Under the pieces are notes generated by a model, which searched no databases, was not told where the DNA came from, and saw nothing but the letters and a program-made list of their open reading frames with translations. The translations under genes and the position numbers were made by a program. A stretch of 64,000 nucleotides of DNA from Arthrobacter sp. EPSL27 (GTDB taxonomy: Bacteria; Actinomycetota; Actinomycetes; Actinomycetales; Micrococcaceae), in NCBI RefSeq assembly GCF_001512305.1, contig NZ_LNUT01000001.1:124001-188000 (forward strand), in the 5' to 3' direction. Below are positions 44,757-52,639 of this stretch, in pieces (the stretch's first letter is position 1; each line of letters begins with the position of its first letter).

Positions 44757-45584
44757 TTACGCGACGGCGAGAGCTTGACGCATCTTGCCGAGTGCAGAGG
44801 ACCGCCGGCGCTGGACCGTAGGGCGGGTCATGCCGAGCTTGTGGCCGATTTCTGCGTCGGCGACGGGATCGCCGTAAGTCTCGAAGCCGTAGGCCAGGCG
44901 GCATACGCGCTCTTCGGTGTCGTCGACGGCGTCGAAGGCAGCGGCCACGAGGAGGGCGTCTTCTTCGGCGGCCGAGTTGTCCCAGATCGGGCGGGCGTCA
45001 ATATCGCGGGAGCCCTCGGCGGACTGGCCGCCCTTTGTGGCCGATCCGTGTTCGTCGTCAGCGCCGGTCAGGCCGTCGTAGGAGTCGACGTCGCGGACGG
45101 CCGAGAGGACCGAGAAGAACGTCTCCCGGCTCATTTCGTACTTTGGAGCCAGGGCGGCGGCCTCGTAGACGTTGTCGTTGGCCTTGCGGAGGATCGAGTA
45201 GAACCGGGTGAGGGTCCGCTGGGGGACCGTGAAGGCGATTGTCCCGTTCAGCTGAGATACGGCGTGCCAGAGGTGCTGAGATACGATTGCGGCGAGCCGA
45301 TCGTGAGCTTCAGGGTCGAAGGCGTGGATCGCTTCGTAGAGGCCGGTCACGGCCAGCGAGCGGAGCTCTTCCTTCTGGTCGACCGTGGCGTTGGCGCCGC
45401 CAGCGTTGCGGAAGCGGCCGACCGTTTTGTTCAGTGTGTGAGCGTATGCGTAGAGCAGGGCGACAGTGGCCTCGGAGTCGCCAGCCTTGGCGGCAGCGAT
45501 AGCCTCGCGCTCGGCCTCGGCGGAGTCGAAACGGCGTTCGATGTTGCGGTCGAAGATGTCGGAGAGAGCCTTGTCGAGGGCCAT
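44757..45584 (-). CDS. Phage sigma-70-like factor
   Basis: 275 residues. The middle part, EELRSLAVTGLYEAIHAFDPE with IVSQHLWHAVSQL, resembles region 2 of sigma-70 proteins. A region-3-like helix set follows (RFYSILRKANDNVYEAA). The C-terminal EERVCRLAYGF...DAEIGHKLGMTRPTVQRRRSSALGKMRQAL, spread over about 50 residues, is a region-4 helix-turn-helix. The ATG at 45584 has AAAGGA upstream. It may direct late or middle phage promoters. Alternative: a transcription regulator that kept only the DNA-binding parts. It stands in its own transcription unit. Confidence 0.75.
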   Translation of the reverse strand: MALDKALSDIFDRNIERRFDSAEAEREAIAAAKAGDSEATVALLYAYAHTLNKTVGRFRNAGGANATVDQKEELRSLAVTGLYEAIHAFDPEAHDRLAAIVSQHLWHAVSQLNGTIAFTVPQRTLTRFYSILRKANDNVYEAAALAPKYEMSRETFFSVLSAVRDVDSYDGLTGADDEHGSATKGGQSAEGSRDIDARPIWDNSAAEEDALLVAAAFDAVDDTEERVCRLAYGFETYGDPVADAEIGHKLGMTRPTVQRRRSSALGKMRQALAVA

Positions 45585-45600
45585 TTTTGGGCATCCTTTC

Positions 45601-45739
45601 GTGAGGCGTTTTACGCCATATCTGTATTGACCGATATAGATTTTTTGAATCGGTGGCATCAAGGTTAGAAGGCGCAAAACGCCTCACGCAAGTTAGGGCG
45701 AAGCTCGTTATCCATTTGTTATACGTGAGGCGTTTTGCG
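45601..45739. promoter_or_regulatory. Promoter region with GTGAGGCGTTTT inverted repeats
   Basis: CGCAAAACGCCTCACG (45673-45688) and CGTGAGGCGTTTTGCG (45724-45739) form a perfect 16-bp inverted repeat with a 35-bp spacer. A third near-copy, GTGAGGCGTTTTACGCC, is at 45601-45617 just before the sigma-like start. Between them is an AT-rich stretch, with TTCAAA and TACAGA 17 bp apart on the minus strand as one possible promoter. The set probably controls the sigma-like gene; the stem may also end the upstream transcript. Confidence 0.55.
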
Positions 45740-45751
45740 TGGAGGTCCGGG

Positions 45752-46063
45752 TTACTCTCCGTTCCAGCGGGCTACCGCTGCCTCGACGTTTACACGCGCC
45801 TGCCGTAGCTCGACGGCGTAGCGGGCGAGGGCTTCCTCCGCTGCGCTTACGGCATCCCTGACGGCCAAACGCCGGGGGTCGAGGACAATGTCGCCGGTCG
45901 GGTCGCCGTGGCCGCCCGAGGCCCGCTGTGTGGTGTCCTCGCGGGGCTGAGGAACCGGGGAGCGTTCCCACTGGACTTCGTCGGCGACGCCGAGGGCCAG
46001 GGCCAGCCGGAGGGACTCTTCGGCGACGGTGCGGACGGTGTCGGCGAGGTTGATATTGCTCAT
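45752..46063 (-). CDS. Small phage protein
   Basis: 103 residues, MSNINLADTVRTVAEESLRLAL at the start, no membrane segment. The C-terminal half is a likely coiled coil (DAVSAAEEALARYAVELRQARVNVEAAVARWN). No family recognised. It overlaps the preceding gene by 4 nt (ATGA), so it is part of the polymerase transcript. GTGTAAAC site 3 lies inside it in reverse orientation and encodes the RVNV residues. Confidence 0.75.
   Translation of the reverse strand: MSNINLADTVRTVAEESLRLALALGVADEVQWERSPVPQPREDTTQRASGGHGDPTGDIVLDPRRLAVRDAVSAAEEALARYAVELRQARVNVEAAVARWNGE
45788..45795 (-). repeat. GTGTAAAC site 3
   Basis: One of two reversed copies. It shares the 18-bp context TCGACGTTTACACGCGCC with site 8. 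Confidence 0.7.
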
Positions 46064-46365
46064 TTCGTGGTGGTCCTTTCGGAGTAGGTGAGGAGGTCGC
46101 CGGCGACGCGGTTAGCGCGTTCGTCGTCGAGGGGTAGGTCGTAGCCGGTCGAGCTCGTGAAGTTCCGGAAGGCGTCCCGGTGATAGGCGACGCTCTCGGA
46201 GATTTTGGGGTGCTCGGACTGAAGGCGGATTAGCTCCTGAGCCCATGCGTCGTAGGTCGCGTCGGGGATCAGGGAGGAGTCGAGCCTGTAGTAGAGGATC
46301 GAGTGAACCAGGACTTGACGCCGCCGCCTCTCGATCAGGGAGGCGACGACGTCGGGAGCGCTCAC
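46060..46365 (-). CDS. Small phage protein
   Basis: 101 residues starting MSAPDVVASLIERRRRQVLVHSILYYRLDSSLI; it contains DATYDAWAQELIRLQSEHP, which resembles the N-terminal part seen in some small phage proteins related to DNA ligase adenylation regions (YYxLDxSxIsDxxYD). That likeness is to the ligase Ia domain, so it may act with the polymerase in DNA handling. It overlaps both neighbours by 4 nt. No catalytic Lys is present, so it is not a ligase. Confidence 0.75.
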   Translation of the reverse strand: MSAPDVVASLIERRRRQVLVHSILYYRLDSSLIPDATYDAWAQELIRLQSEHPKISESVAYHRDAFRNFTSSTGYDLPLDDERANRVAGDLLTYSERTTTK

Positions 46366-48272
46366 CAGATGCCCGCCATAGGGTCGGCGCCGTAGGCGGC
46401 TCCCCAGTTGCGGCCGGTCACTTCGCCGGTCGAGCTCAGCGGCACGCCGTAGAACATGCCGGACATGATCCGGCCGATTTCGGCAGCCACTTCGTCGGCG
46501 ACGTCTGCCGGTGCCTGAGCGAGGAGTTCGTCGTGGATAGGCAAGAGCAGGTAGTCGCCGAGGCCGGCGTCGAAGAGGTCCACGATCGCCTGAGCGAGAA
46601 TGTCGCGCGCGGTCGACTGGATCACGTAATTGGTCGCGGAGTAGAGCCGGTCGCGGTCGAGCGGAAGGTGACGGCCGCTGACCGTGATTACTTCCTTCTT
46701 GCCGAACTCGGCGCGGCTCTGGAGCTTTTTCGAGTAGCGCTTGATTTCCGGATAGACGCGGTCATACTCGGCGATCGCGTGCTTGACGCCGTCCATAGGG
46801 GCGCCGGTCTGCCGTGCCAGGGTTTCGGCGCCGCCACCGTAGACCTTGCCGAAGCCGGTTCCCTTCATGAGCTTGCGGTGGAACTTTGTGTAGTTCGGCC
46901 CGTAGACAAGCTCGGCGGTGTAGCCGTGAAGGTCGACGCCCGTCTCGATCGCGTGCTTCATGGCCTTCACGTCGGCGAGGGCCGCGAGCACTCGTAGCTC
47001 GATCTGGTCGTAGTCGGAACTAATCATGACGTGGCCGGGGTCGGCGACGACGGCCCGCCTGATCTTGAAGTCGCCGGAGGGCAACTGTTGGAGCGGGGGC
47101 CGGGAGACGGACATTCGAGCTGTGCGGGCTTGAAGGCCGTTGATCGAGGCGTGGAGCCGGTCGTCAGGGTCGCGGTAGTCGAGGAAAGCGTCGACATAGG
47201 AGGTCTGCCACTTGCTCGCCCGCTTGGCTCTCATGACGGCGTCGGCGAGCGGGTTCGGATCGCGGGCTTCGATCCGCTCCCATTCCCGGTCGAGGTCGGC
47301 CAGGGTGGAGAGAACGGCCTTGTCGACCTTCCACTTGCCGCCGTCGGTTTTCTCGGTGAGGGTTTCGCCCATGCCGAGGAGCGCGTCGGCGACTTGGTCG
47401 GTCGAGTTTATGTTCTCCACGCCGTAGCGCTTGGCGACCAGGGCGTAGTCCTCGTGCTCCTTCTGGAGGTCGAGCCGCAGCTGGTGAATGTAGGCGACGT
47501 CGAGCTTCATGCCTTTGCGTTGCATGACGCAGAGGAGGCCCTGAAGGTGATGCTCGAACTTCGAGAGCGGGTTCAGACCTAGATCCTTGATCGTCGGCGC
47601 GAGCTCGTAGAAGAGCCGCGTCACAAGGATTACGTCAAGGCCGGCGTAGCGGACGTAGAGCTCGTGGTCGATCTTGATGTTGGCGAAGCCGTAGGAAACG
47701 TGCGGGCGCTTGCCGCTCTTGCGAACGTGGGCGTCGACGGTCTCCTTCGAGACGGTCTTCTTCCAGTCGGCGTAGAGCTTGGAGAAGATCGAGGAAAGGC
47801 CCTCTTCGGTGTCCGGCGCCGTGTCGTCGACGTAGATTTCCGAGAGCTCCTTCAGCCTGAGGCCGGCGCCGCCTTCGGACTTCATGCGGGGGTCGAGAAG
47901 GTGGGCGAAGATTTTCGTGTCAAAGACGCGATCCGCGAGCTCCTCGATCTTCACGCCGAGGGTCCGGTCGATCACCTGAAGGTCGAAGGCGGCGTTGTGG
48001 ACGACGAAATGCCGGTTTTGCCGGAGGGCCTCACAGATCACGTCGGCGAAGAGGTCCACGCGGAGTACCCACGCCTCGCGGCCGTTGCCGATCTGCACGA
48101 GGCGGCACTCGAAGCCGTCTTCGTAGATTCCGAGGCCGGTGGTTTCCGTGTCGAGGCCGAGGACTTTGTCGCCCTGAGCCAGGAAGTCACGGAAGCCCGC
48201 GAGCTCCGAACGCCGCTCCGGGAAATAGATGGTGCAAGCATCGCCCGCGATCGTGTGATTGAGGATGAGCAA
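46362..48272 (-). CDS. Phage DNA polymerase I (family A)
   Basis: 636 residues. It has a 3'-5' exonuclease domain with GLDTETTGLGIY and HNAAFDLQVI, both acidic motifs present, and no 5' nuclease domain. The polymerase domain has SSDYDQIELRVLAALA (motif A), KGTGFGKVYGGGAETLARQTG (motif B region, split here at the Gly run) and LLPIHDELL (motif C, with His-Asp). It replicates the phage genome with the primase-helicase upstream. ATG at 48272 with GGAGGGAACC upstream. Confidence 0.95.
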   Translation of the reverse strand: MLILNHTIAGDACTIYFPERRSELAGFRDFLAQGDKVLGLDTETTGLGIYEDGFECRLVQIGNGREAWVLRVDLFADVICEALRQNRHFVVHNAAFDLQVIDRTLGVKIEELADRVFDTKIFAHLLDPRMKSEGGAGLRLKELSEIYVDDTAPDTEEGLSSIFSKLYADWKKTVSKETVDAHVRKSGKRPHVSYGFANIKIDHELYVRYAGLDVILVTRLFYELAPTIKDLGLNPLSKFEHHLQGLLCVMQRKGMKLDVAYIHQLRLDLQKEHEDYALVAKRYGVENINSTDQVADALLGMGETLTEKTDGGKWKVDKAVLSTLADLDREWERIEARDPNPLADAVMRAKRASKWQTSYVDAFLDYRDPDDRLHASINGLQARTARMSVSRPPLQQLPSGDFKIRRAVVADPGHVMISSDYDQIELRVLAALADVKAMKHAIETGVDLHGYTAELVYGPNYTKFHRKLMKGTGFGKVYGGGAETLARQTGAPMDGVKHAIAEYDRVYPEIKRYSKKLQSRAEFGKKEVITVSGRHLPLDRDRLYSATNYVIQSTARDILAQAIVDLFDAGLGDYLLLPIHDELLAQAPADVADEVAAEIGRIMSGMFYGVPLSSTGEVTGRNWGAAYGADPMAGIW

Positions 48273-48292
48273 GGGTTCCCTCCTTCGAGGTC

Positions 48293-48300
48293 GTGTAAAC
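48293..48300 (+). repeat. GTGTAAAC site 4
   Basis: 20 nt upstream of the polymerase start codon, next to its ribosome site. Confidence 0.7.
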
Positions 48301-48371
48301 GGGGGATAGTGGCCGGGGGCGGCTTTGCACCGCCGACGATTTCGGGTCGCCCTGATTTGTCCCGGCCTTGG

Positions 48372-48410
48372 CGCCCCTCCCTCCGGAGTCCAGTCACGAG
48401 GGGAGGGGCG
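48372..48410 (-). terminator. Hairpin between the small zinc protein and the polymerase
   Basis: CGCCCCTCCC (48372-48381) and GGGAGGGGCG (48401-48410) form a perfect 10-bp stem. Confidence 0.55.
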
Positions 48411-48419
48411 GTCGGTCAG

Positions 48420-48533
48420 CTAGACCCGGTCGCAGGGGTCGGGAGCCCCGCGCCAGTGAACGAGGTTGCACGTTCCGCAGACGTACTCGCGCTCGTCGAG
48501 TTCGAGGTCTACGTCGTCTTCGAGGTCGATCAC
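48420..48533 (-). CDS. Very small cysteine-motif protein
   Basis: 37 residues from GTG 48533: an acidic start, then DEREYVCGTCNLVHWRG and PDPCDRV. CGTC plus a later His and Cys could hold one zinc. GGGAG stands 8 nt before the start. It lies between primase-helicase and polymerase. Such mini zinc proteins are common and mostly unstudied in actinophages. One copy of the five-copy element lies 71 nt upstream, inside the end of the primase gene. Confidence 0.65.
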   Translation of the reverse strand: MIDLEDDVDLELDEREYVCGTCNLVHWRGAPDPCDRV

Positions 48534-48542
48534 GTTTTCTCC

Positions 48543-51032
48543 CTAGATGATTGAGTCGAGGTCGGCGCCGGAAATGGGGCGGACCGTTTTGGGTTCAGTA
48601 GAAGAGGGAGCCAGGGGGGCCTCTTCTGCTCGATCGGATTTCTCGGGCTCGGCGTGGTCGGGGACCGCGTCGGTGCGCCGCGCTCGCCGGATGCCGTCGA
48701 AGGCAACGCCGTTCATGGTTTTGCGCTTCGTCAGACCACGCTCTTCAAGGGCGCCGAAGAAGGTTCGCCGGGTCCAGCGCTCCTTACCGGGGAGGTTCTC
48801 TTCGTCGGCCCACTTCAGGTACTCGTCGAAGAGCACCTTGCCTTCAACGCGGCCGGCCTCGGAGTCCTGCACGAAGACGCCGGGGAGGAAGCCCGCGAGG
48901 GCGTCGGAGGTTTCCCGGTATTCCTTCGTCGAGCTCCGGATAATGTCCGGGTCTTGGAGGCCGCCCTTGTACCACTCTTGGGCGCCGCGGACGGCCCATG
49001 CGAAGATGCCTTCGGCCTCGGCGAGAAGCTTGTCGCTGAGCCGGTGGTCGCGCTCCTCAGGCTTGAAGTAGCGCTCCCAGGGGATCAGCTTCACTCGCCG
49101 CCAGAGCCCTTCGTCCTGCCCCTTGAAGCTCGGCTTGAAGTTGGTAGCCAGGTTGAGGAGGAACTGAGGCCGGAACTCGAAGAACTCCTTACGCATGAAC
49201 CGGGCGGCGATCAGGTCGCGGCCGGTGACGCGCTTCAGGACCGACTCGGCCATAGGCCGCCCCTGCTCACCTTCGGCGGCCATGACCAACCGGGCGCCCT
49301 TCAGGGCCGCGAGGTCGTTCGGAATGCCGCCGCTCGCTCGATCCTCGAAGGTCGAGAAGGGCGTCGTGGTGGTGAGCTCGCGGAAGACTTCCGTCAGCGT
49401 GTCCGTGTAAACGCTCTTGCCGTTGGCGCCGGTTCCCCAGAGGACCGCGAAGCACTGCTCGGTCGTGTGGCCGGTGATGCCGTATCCCACGAGGCGCCGC
49501 ATATAGGCAGGGAGGTCCGGATACGCCGGGAATACTTCGTCGAGGAAGGCTTCCCAGCGCGGGGCGCGGGCGTTCGGGTCGTAGTCCAGGTCGACGCGGC
49601 GGGTCAGCAGAAGCGCCGGGTCGTGGGGCCGGAGCTCGCCCGTCCGCAGGTCCACGACGCCGTTCCGGCACGCGAGGAGGTCTGCGTGCTTGTCGAAGTC
49701 GCCCACGGAGGCCGGGACGCCTTGGACCGCCTGAAGCTCGCGGAGCATGGCGTCGAGTCCTCGCGTGGTCTGGGCGTGCTTGGAGTAGGCGCGGAGACGT
49801 CCGGCGCGTGCCTTGTCGTCCTTCGTGGCGCCGTCCAGCTGGGCCAGCTCGCTCGCGTCGTTGGCGAGGTCTTTCAGCAAGTCGGCGACGGTCTGGGCAT
49901 GGGTCCGGATCGCCTGACGGTCGTCCTTCCTCCAGACGCCTTCCTCCAGCAGGTAGAAGCCGACCTCCTCGGTGTAGCGGACGCCGGAGCCGAGCGACTC
50001 TACGAAGTCGCGGAGGTAGCGGGCGCCGCCGAGGTCCGTGAGGCTGTAGCGGTCTTCGTCCCATGCCAGCAGGGCGGCCGAGCGGCTCTTGACCGTTTCG
50101 GCCTCGGCAATGGCACGGATCGCCTCGGCGTAGAAGCGGGAGGGGTTGGCGGCCCGCCAGTCGGTAAGGTCCATCCCGTCGGGCAGGTCGAGCACCTTCA
50201 CGCGGAGGTCGTGGCCGGTGAGCGCCTCGGCCAAAGTGACGGAAAACCGCCGCCCCGCCGGGTCGCCGTCTCCGGCAATGACCGCCTCGCGGCCGTCCAG
50301 CATGGCGACCAGTTCGGCGACGACGGCCGGATTCGAGGAAAGGCCGGCGCCGCGGATTCCGATGGTGTCGAAGCCGAGGGCCGAGGAGGCCGTGAGCGCG
50401 TCGCCGGGGCCCTCGGTAATCAGGACTTCGTCAAAGCCAGCAGAGCCGGGGAAGTAGCCGACCTTGGCCCATGAGGCGCCGTCGGGGCTCTTGGGGCCGA
50501 GCCAGCGAACGGCGGCGTCCCTAGCCAGGGCGCGGGCTTGGAAGCCGCGAGCGACGCCGTCGCGATCGCGGAAGGGGACCACGAGGCGAGGACCGCCGCC
50601 GAGGTCGTCAGCGAAGCCGAGCCCGATACGCTTGGCGTCCTCGGCCGTGACGCCGAAGCGGTCGGCGGCGTACTGGAAGGCGGCCTCGGCGTTCGAGTCC
50701 ATCATGAGGATTTTGGCCGCGTAGCCGTCTAGCTTCACGGCGAGGGCGGCGACGTCGGCGGGGGAGGCCGGGACGTCCTGGGACGTTGCGCGGGCGGTGA
50801 AGTCGACCTCTCCGGCCGTCATCGTCGCGAGGTCGCGCATGGTCAGCCCGAGGGCCTCGACCACCTTGGGGGTTTCGCAACCGGCGCGGCACCGGAGGAG
50901 CACCTTGCCCGCGTCGCTCACGGTCAGCCGGAGGCTCTGCTTCGAGTCGTTGTGTGCGGGGCAGTGAACGAGGTAGCCGTCGGGCGTGGTTTCGACGTCG
51001 TCGAGCTTGGCGATTAGGTCAGCGAGGGTCAC
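48543..51032 (-). CDS. Phage primase-helicase (Toprim plus P4-type D5 helicase)
   Basis: 829 residues. The N-terminus is a zinc-binding primase segment (VHCPAHNDSKQSLRL then LLRCRAGCE). A Toprim domain follows with LITEGPGDALTA and VIAGDGDPAGRRF. The C-terminal half is an SF3/D5 helicase with Walker A LWGTGANGKSVYTD and LVMAAEGEQGRPMAES as Walker B/C region. It unwinds and primes phage DNA for the downstream polymerase. GTG start at 51032, preceded by GAAGGAGG. One copy of the five-copy element ends 41 nt before the start. Confidence 0.92.
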   Translation of the reverse strand: MTLADLIAKLDDVETTPDGYLVHCPAHNDSKQSLRLTVSDAGKVLLRCRAGCETPKVVEALGLTMRDLATMTAGEVDFTARATSQDVPASPADVAALAVKLDGYAAKILMMDSNAEAAFQYAADRFGVTAEDAKRIGLGFADDLGGGPRLVVPFRDRDGVARGFQARALARDAAVRWLGPKSPDGASWAKVGYFPGSAGFDEVLITEGPGDALTASSALGFDTIGIRGAGLSSNPAVVAELVAMLDGREAVIAGDGDPAGRRFSVTLAEALTGHDLRVKVLDLPDGMDLTDWRAANPSRFYAEAIRAIAEAETVKSRSAALLAWDEDRYSLTDLGGARYLRDFVESLGSGVRYTEEVGFYLLEEGVWRKDDRQAIRTHAQTVADLLKDLANDASELAQLDGATKDDKARAGRLRAYSKHAQTTRGLDAMLRELQAVQGVPASVGDFDKHADLLACRNGVVDLRTGELRPHDPALLLTRRVDLDYDPNARAPRWEAFLDEVFPAYPDLPAYMRRLVGYGITGHTTEQCFAVLWGTGANGKSVYTDTLTEVFRELTTTTPFSTFEDRASGGIPNDLAALKGARLVMAAEGEQGRPMAESVLKRVTGRDLIAARFMRKEFFEFRPQFLLNLATNFKPSFKGQDEGLWRRVKLIPWERYFKPEERDHRLSDKLLAEAEGIFAWAVRGAQEWYKGGLQDPDIIRSSTKEYRETSDALAGFLPGVFVQDSEAGRVEGKVLFDEYLKWADEENLPGKERWTRRTFFGALEERGLTKRKTMNGVAFDGIRRARRTDAVPDHAEPEKSDRAEEAPLAPSSTEPKTVRPISGADLDSII
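48605..48631 (-). promoter_or_regulatory. Five-copy bipartite element, copy A
   Basis: AGGGAGCCAG-N12-TGCTC on the plus strand, inside the end of the primase-helicase gene, 71 nt before the small zinc-protein gene. Confidence 0.65.
49405..49412 (+). repeat. GTGTAAAC site 5
   Basis: Within the primase-helicase gene, at the residues SVYTD just after Walker A. Confidence 0.65.
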
Positions 51033-51073
51033 GTGGGCCTCCTTCGGAGAGGGGAATGTTGGTTCAGAAGAAG

Positions 51074-51100
51074 AGGGAGCCAGCCGGGAGCGTCTTGCTC
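51074..51100 (-). promoter_or_regulatory. Five-copy bipartite element, copy B
   Basis: AGGGAGCCAG-N12-TGCTC on the plus strand. It ends 41 nt before the primase-helicase start. Confidence 0.7.
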
Positions 51101-51191
51101 AGACCGGGGGCAGAAGTCAGTTATATTTGTGGGCGTCATAACGAAACGCGCTACGCGAGCTATTGGCCGCGTGTGGGGGAGGCAGCATGAA

Positions 51192-51413
51192 ATGCACGAT
51201 GTAGAAGCACCGCAACGGCCCGCCGAGCACGAGGAGGGGACGTTCATCCTTCTCCCAGTGATCGGCGAGCCTGACGCACAAATGGCGGTGTTCAGCGACG
51301 GCTCGTATTCCCGGTGGCTACCGAAAACGACCGGTCAGGCGTGGAGCTTGGGAATAAGCACTTTTGCGAGCCTCGGGCTCATGGATGTGCTCAATGCCGT
51401 GCCGTGGCTCTAG
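51192..51413 (+). CDS. Small plus-strand phage protein of unknown function
   Basis: 73 residues starting MHDVEAPQRPAEHEEGTF; it contains GEPDAQMAVFSDGSYSRWLP and a hydrophobic C-terminus (TFASLGLMDVLNAVPWL). GGGGGAGG lies about 9 nt upstream, one of the best ribosome sites in the prophage. It is the only plus-strand gene inside the leftward core and converges with the nuclease gene, overlapping its end by 4 nt. No family is recognised. Opposite orientation suggests expression in the lysogen or at another time from the core. Confidence 0.6.
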   Translation: MHDVEAPQRPAEHEEGTFILLPVIGEPDAQMAVFSDGSYSRWLPKTTGQAWSLGISTFASLGLMDVLNAVPWL

Positions 51414-51853
51414 CCCTTAGGAAAGGGCCTCTCGGTGTCTTCGGCGGTTCCAGAAGCGTGGACCTCGAAGGCGGCCGGGTCAGAAGCCCTCAGGCCGGCC
51501 TCAGCGCTACGAAGCCGTAGTAGGAGGCGGGCGAAAGTCGCAACATTCATAACCGCGTAGGCGTCGCCGATCGAGCGGCGCGGACGTTTCACAAAAGCCA
51601 CCGCGTAGGGCTCCCCTGCGTGGTGCTTTTGTTTTTCGGCGCCGTCCAGGCCGAGGCGGATCGCCTCCTCCCAGGACTTGTACGCCTTGGCCTGAATGAT
51701 GAACGGCGAGACGCCGTGGACGTCGCCGGAGTCTTTGAAGCCCTCTTGCGCGACGCGGCGCGGGGCGAGGCCGTACCGTCCGCCGAAGTAGGAGGCCAGG
51801 GCCTTTACGATCAGCGTCTCGAAGGCCGTCCCTTTGGACTTGGCGGCGCTCAT
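51410..51853 (-). CDS. Holliday-junction-resolvase-like phage nuclease
   Basis: 147 residues. KGTAFETLIVKALASYFG begins a small restriction-nuclease-like fold; GFKDSGDVHGVSPFIIQAKAYKSW supplies the Asp and the xAK (QxK-type) catalytic residues. Actinophage genes of this type are usually annotated as Holliday junction resolvase or endonuclease. It would resolve branched DNA before packaging. The start overlaps the redoxin stop by 4 nt. Confidence 0.7.
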   Translation of the reverse strand: MSAAKSKGTAFETLIVKALASYFGGRYGLAPRRVAQEGFKDSGDVHGVSPFIIQAKAYKSWEEAIRLGLDGAEKQKHHAGEPYAVAFVKRPRRSIGDAYAVMNVATFARLLLRLRSAEAGLRASDPAAFEVHASGTAEDTERPFPKG

Positions 51854-52110
51854 TCGCTGGCGGCCTCCTTCCAGCGCTCGATGAAGAGGTCGAGGAGGTC
51901 AGGCCGGAAGCCCGTCCATTCGTCGCCGTAGGAGGTCATGACGACGGGGGCCTGAGTGTAGCCAAGGGCCTTGATGTGCTCGGCGTGGGCTTCGTTCTCG
52001 GGGAGCGTCACGTCGATTTCGCGGAAGGTCACGCCCGCCTTCCTTAGCGTGGACTTCGTCGGGCGGCACTGGACACAGCCGGGGGTCGTGTAAACGGTGA
52101 TTTCTGGCAT
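51850..52110 (-). CDS. NrdH-like glutaredoxin
   Basis: 86-residue redoxin. ITVYTTPGCVQCRPTKSTL holds the CxxC pair at residues 12 and 15. TQAPVVMTSYGDEWTGFRPDLL gives the cis-Pro and the substrate groove. Such proteins feed electrons to ribonucleotide reductase and are common in actinophages. The ATG at 52110 overlaps the upstream stop (TAATG). GTGTAAAC site 6 is inside codons 6-8. Confidence 0.88.
   Translation of the reverse strand: MPEITVYTTPGCVQCRPTKSTLRKAGVTFREIDVTLPENEAHAEHIKALGYTQAPVVMTSYGDEWTGFRPDLLDLFIERWKEAASE
52088..52095 (+). repeat. GTGTAAAC site 6
   Basis: Inside the first codons of the redoxin gene, where it encodes VYT. Confidence 0.65.
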
Positions 52111-52439
52111 TAGATACCTCCTCGGGTAACGGTGTTCAGGTAGGCGGGGACGTCCTGCTTCTGCGCCTTGACCGAGGCGGCCAGGTGCCAGCGTTCGTCG
52201 ACGGTCATTACGGCCTTCTCGCGGAGCGTCGGCTCGAACTCGGCGTAGTGGTGGGCGCAGAAGTAGAGCGGGAGGAGGCCCTCGCGGGAGACGGAGAGCA
52301 TGACGGCGACATAGGCGCGGGAGGTGATCCCGCAACGGTCGCAACGGTCGGCGGCCGTGAGGGTCGCGGGCGGGAGGTTCGACTTCTTCACGAGGACTTT
52401 GGTCGGCTCGCTCGGGGCGGCTTCTACGGGGATTTTCAC
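52110..52439 (-). CDS. Small phage protein with a CxxC (DUF7455-like)
   Basis: 109 residues. TAADRCDRCGITSRAYVAVML then LYFCAHHYAEFEPTL gives a Cys2-Cys-His set likely to bind zinc. This pattern matches small actinobacterial/actinophage zinc proteins annotated as DUF7455. No function is known. It is part of the redoxin-nuclease transcript, after a terminator that separates it from the gene at 52511. Confidence 0.72.
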   Translation of the reverse strand: MKIPVEAAPSEPTKVLVKKSNLPPATLTAADRCDRCGITSRAYVAVMLSVSREGLLPLYFCAHHYAEFEPTLREKAVMTVDERWHLAASVKAQKQDVPAYLNTVTRGGI

Positions 52440-52469
52440 GAGGGGCTCCTTCCAGAGGTAAAAGGGAAA

Positions 52470-52503
52470 GCCCCGCTCCAGCCGGTGAGGGCCAGAGCGG
52501 GGC
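52470..52503 (-). terminator. Terminator after the small membrane protein
   Basis: GCCCCGCTC (52470-52478) pairs with GAGCGGGGC (52495-52503). On the minus strand it is followed by TTTCCCTTTT. Confidence 0.65.
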
Positions 52504-52510
52504 GGGGGTG

Positions 52511-52639
52511 CTACTTCTCAGCCAGGGCGCCGAGGATGAAGGCGCCGAGGAAGATCAGGCCGACCTCAGTCCAGAAGTCGAGGTCGACCGGGCCGAAGGC
52601 GACGATTGCGGCCCACACGAGGCCGGCAATGAGGCCCAT
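52511..52639 (-). CDS. Small membrane protein
   Basis: 42 residues: MGLIAGLVWAAIVAF, a short polar turn, then WTEVGLIFLGAFILGALAEK, making two hydrophobic segments. It overlaps the upstream stop (TAATG), so it is co-translated with the recombination-factor gene. Role unknown; not placed next to a lysin. Confidence 0.6.
   Translation of the reverse strand: MGLIAGLVWAAIVAFGPVDLDFWTEVGLIFLGAFILGALAEK

Noticed and set aside
46060..46365. DNA ligase fragment
   Set aside because: Only the N-terminal YYxLDxS...YD pattern is present, without the adenylation Lys or other domains.
52511..52639. 42-residue membrane protein as the holin
   Set aside because: It lies in the recombination-factor transcript, far from the tail and lysis zone; the 56743 gene fits better.
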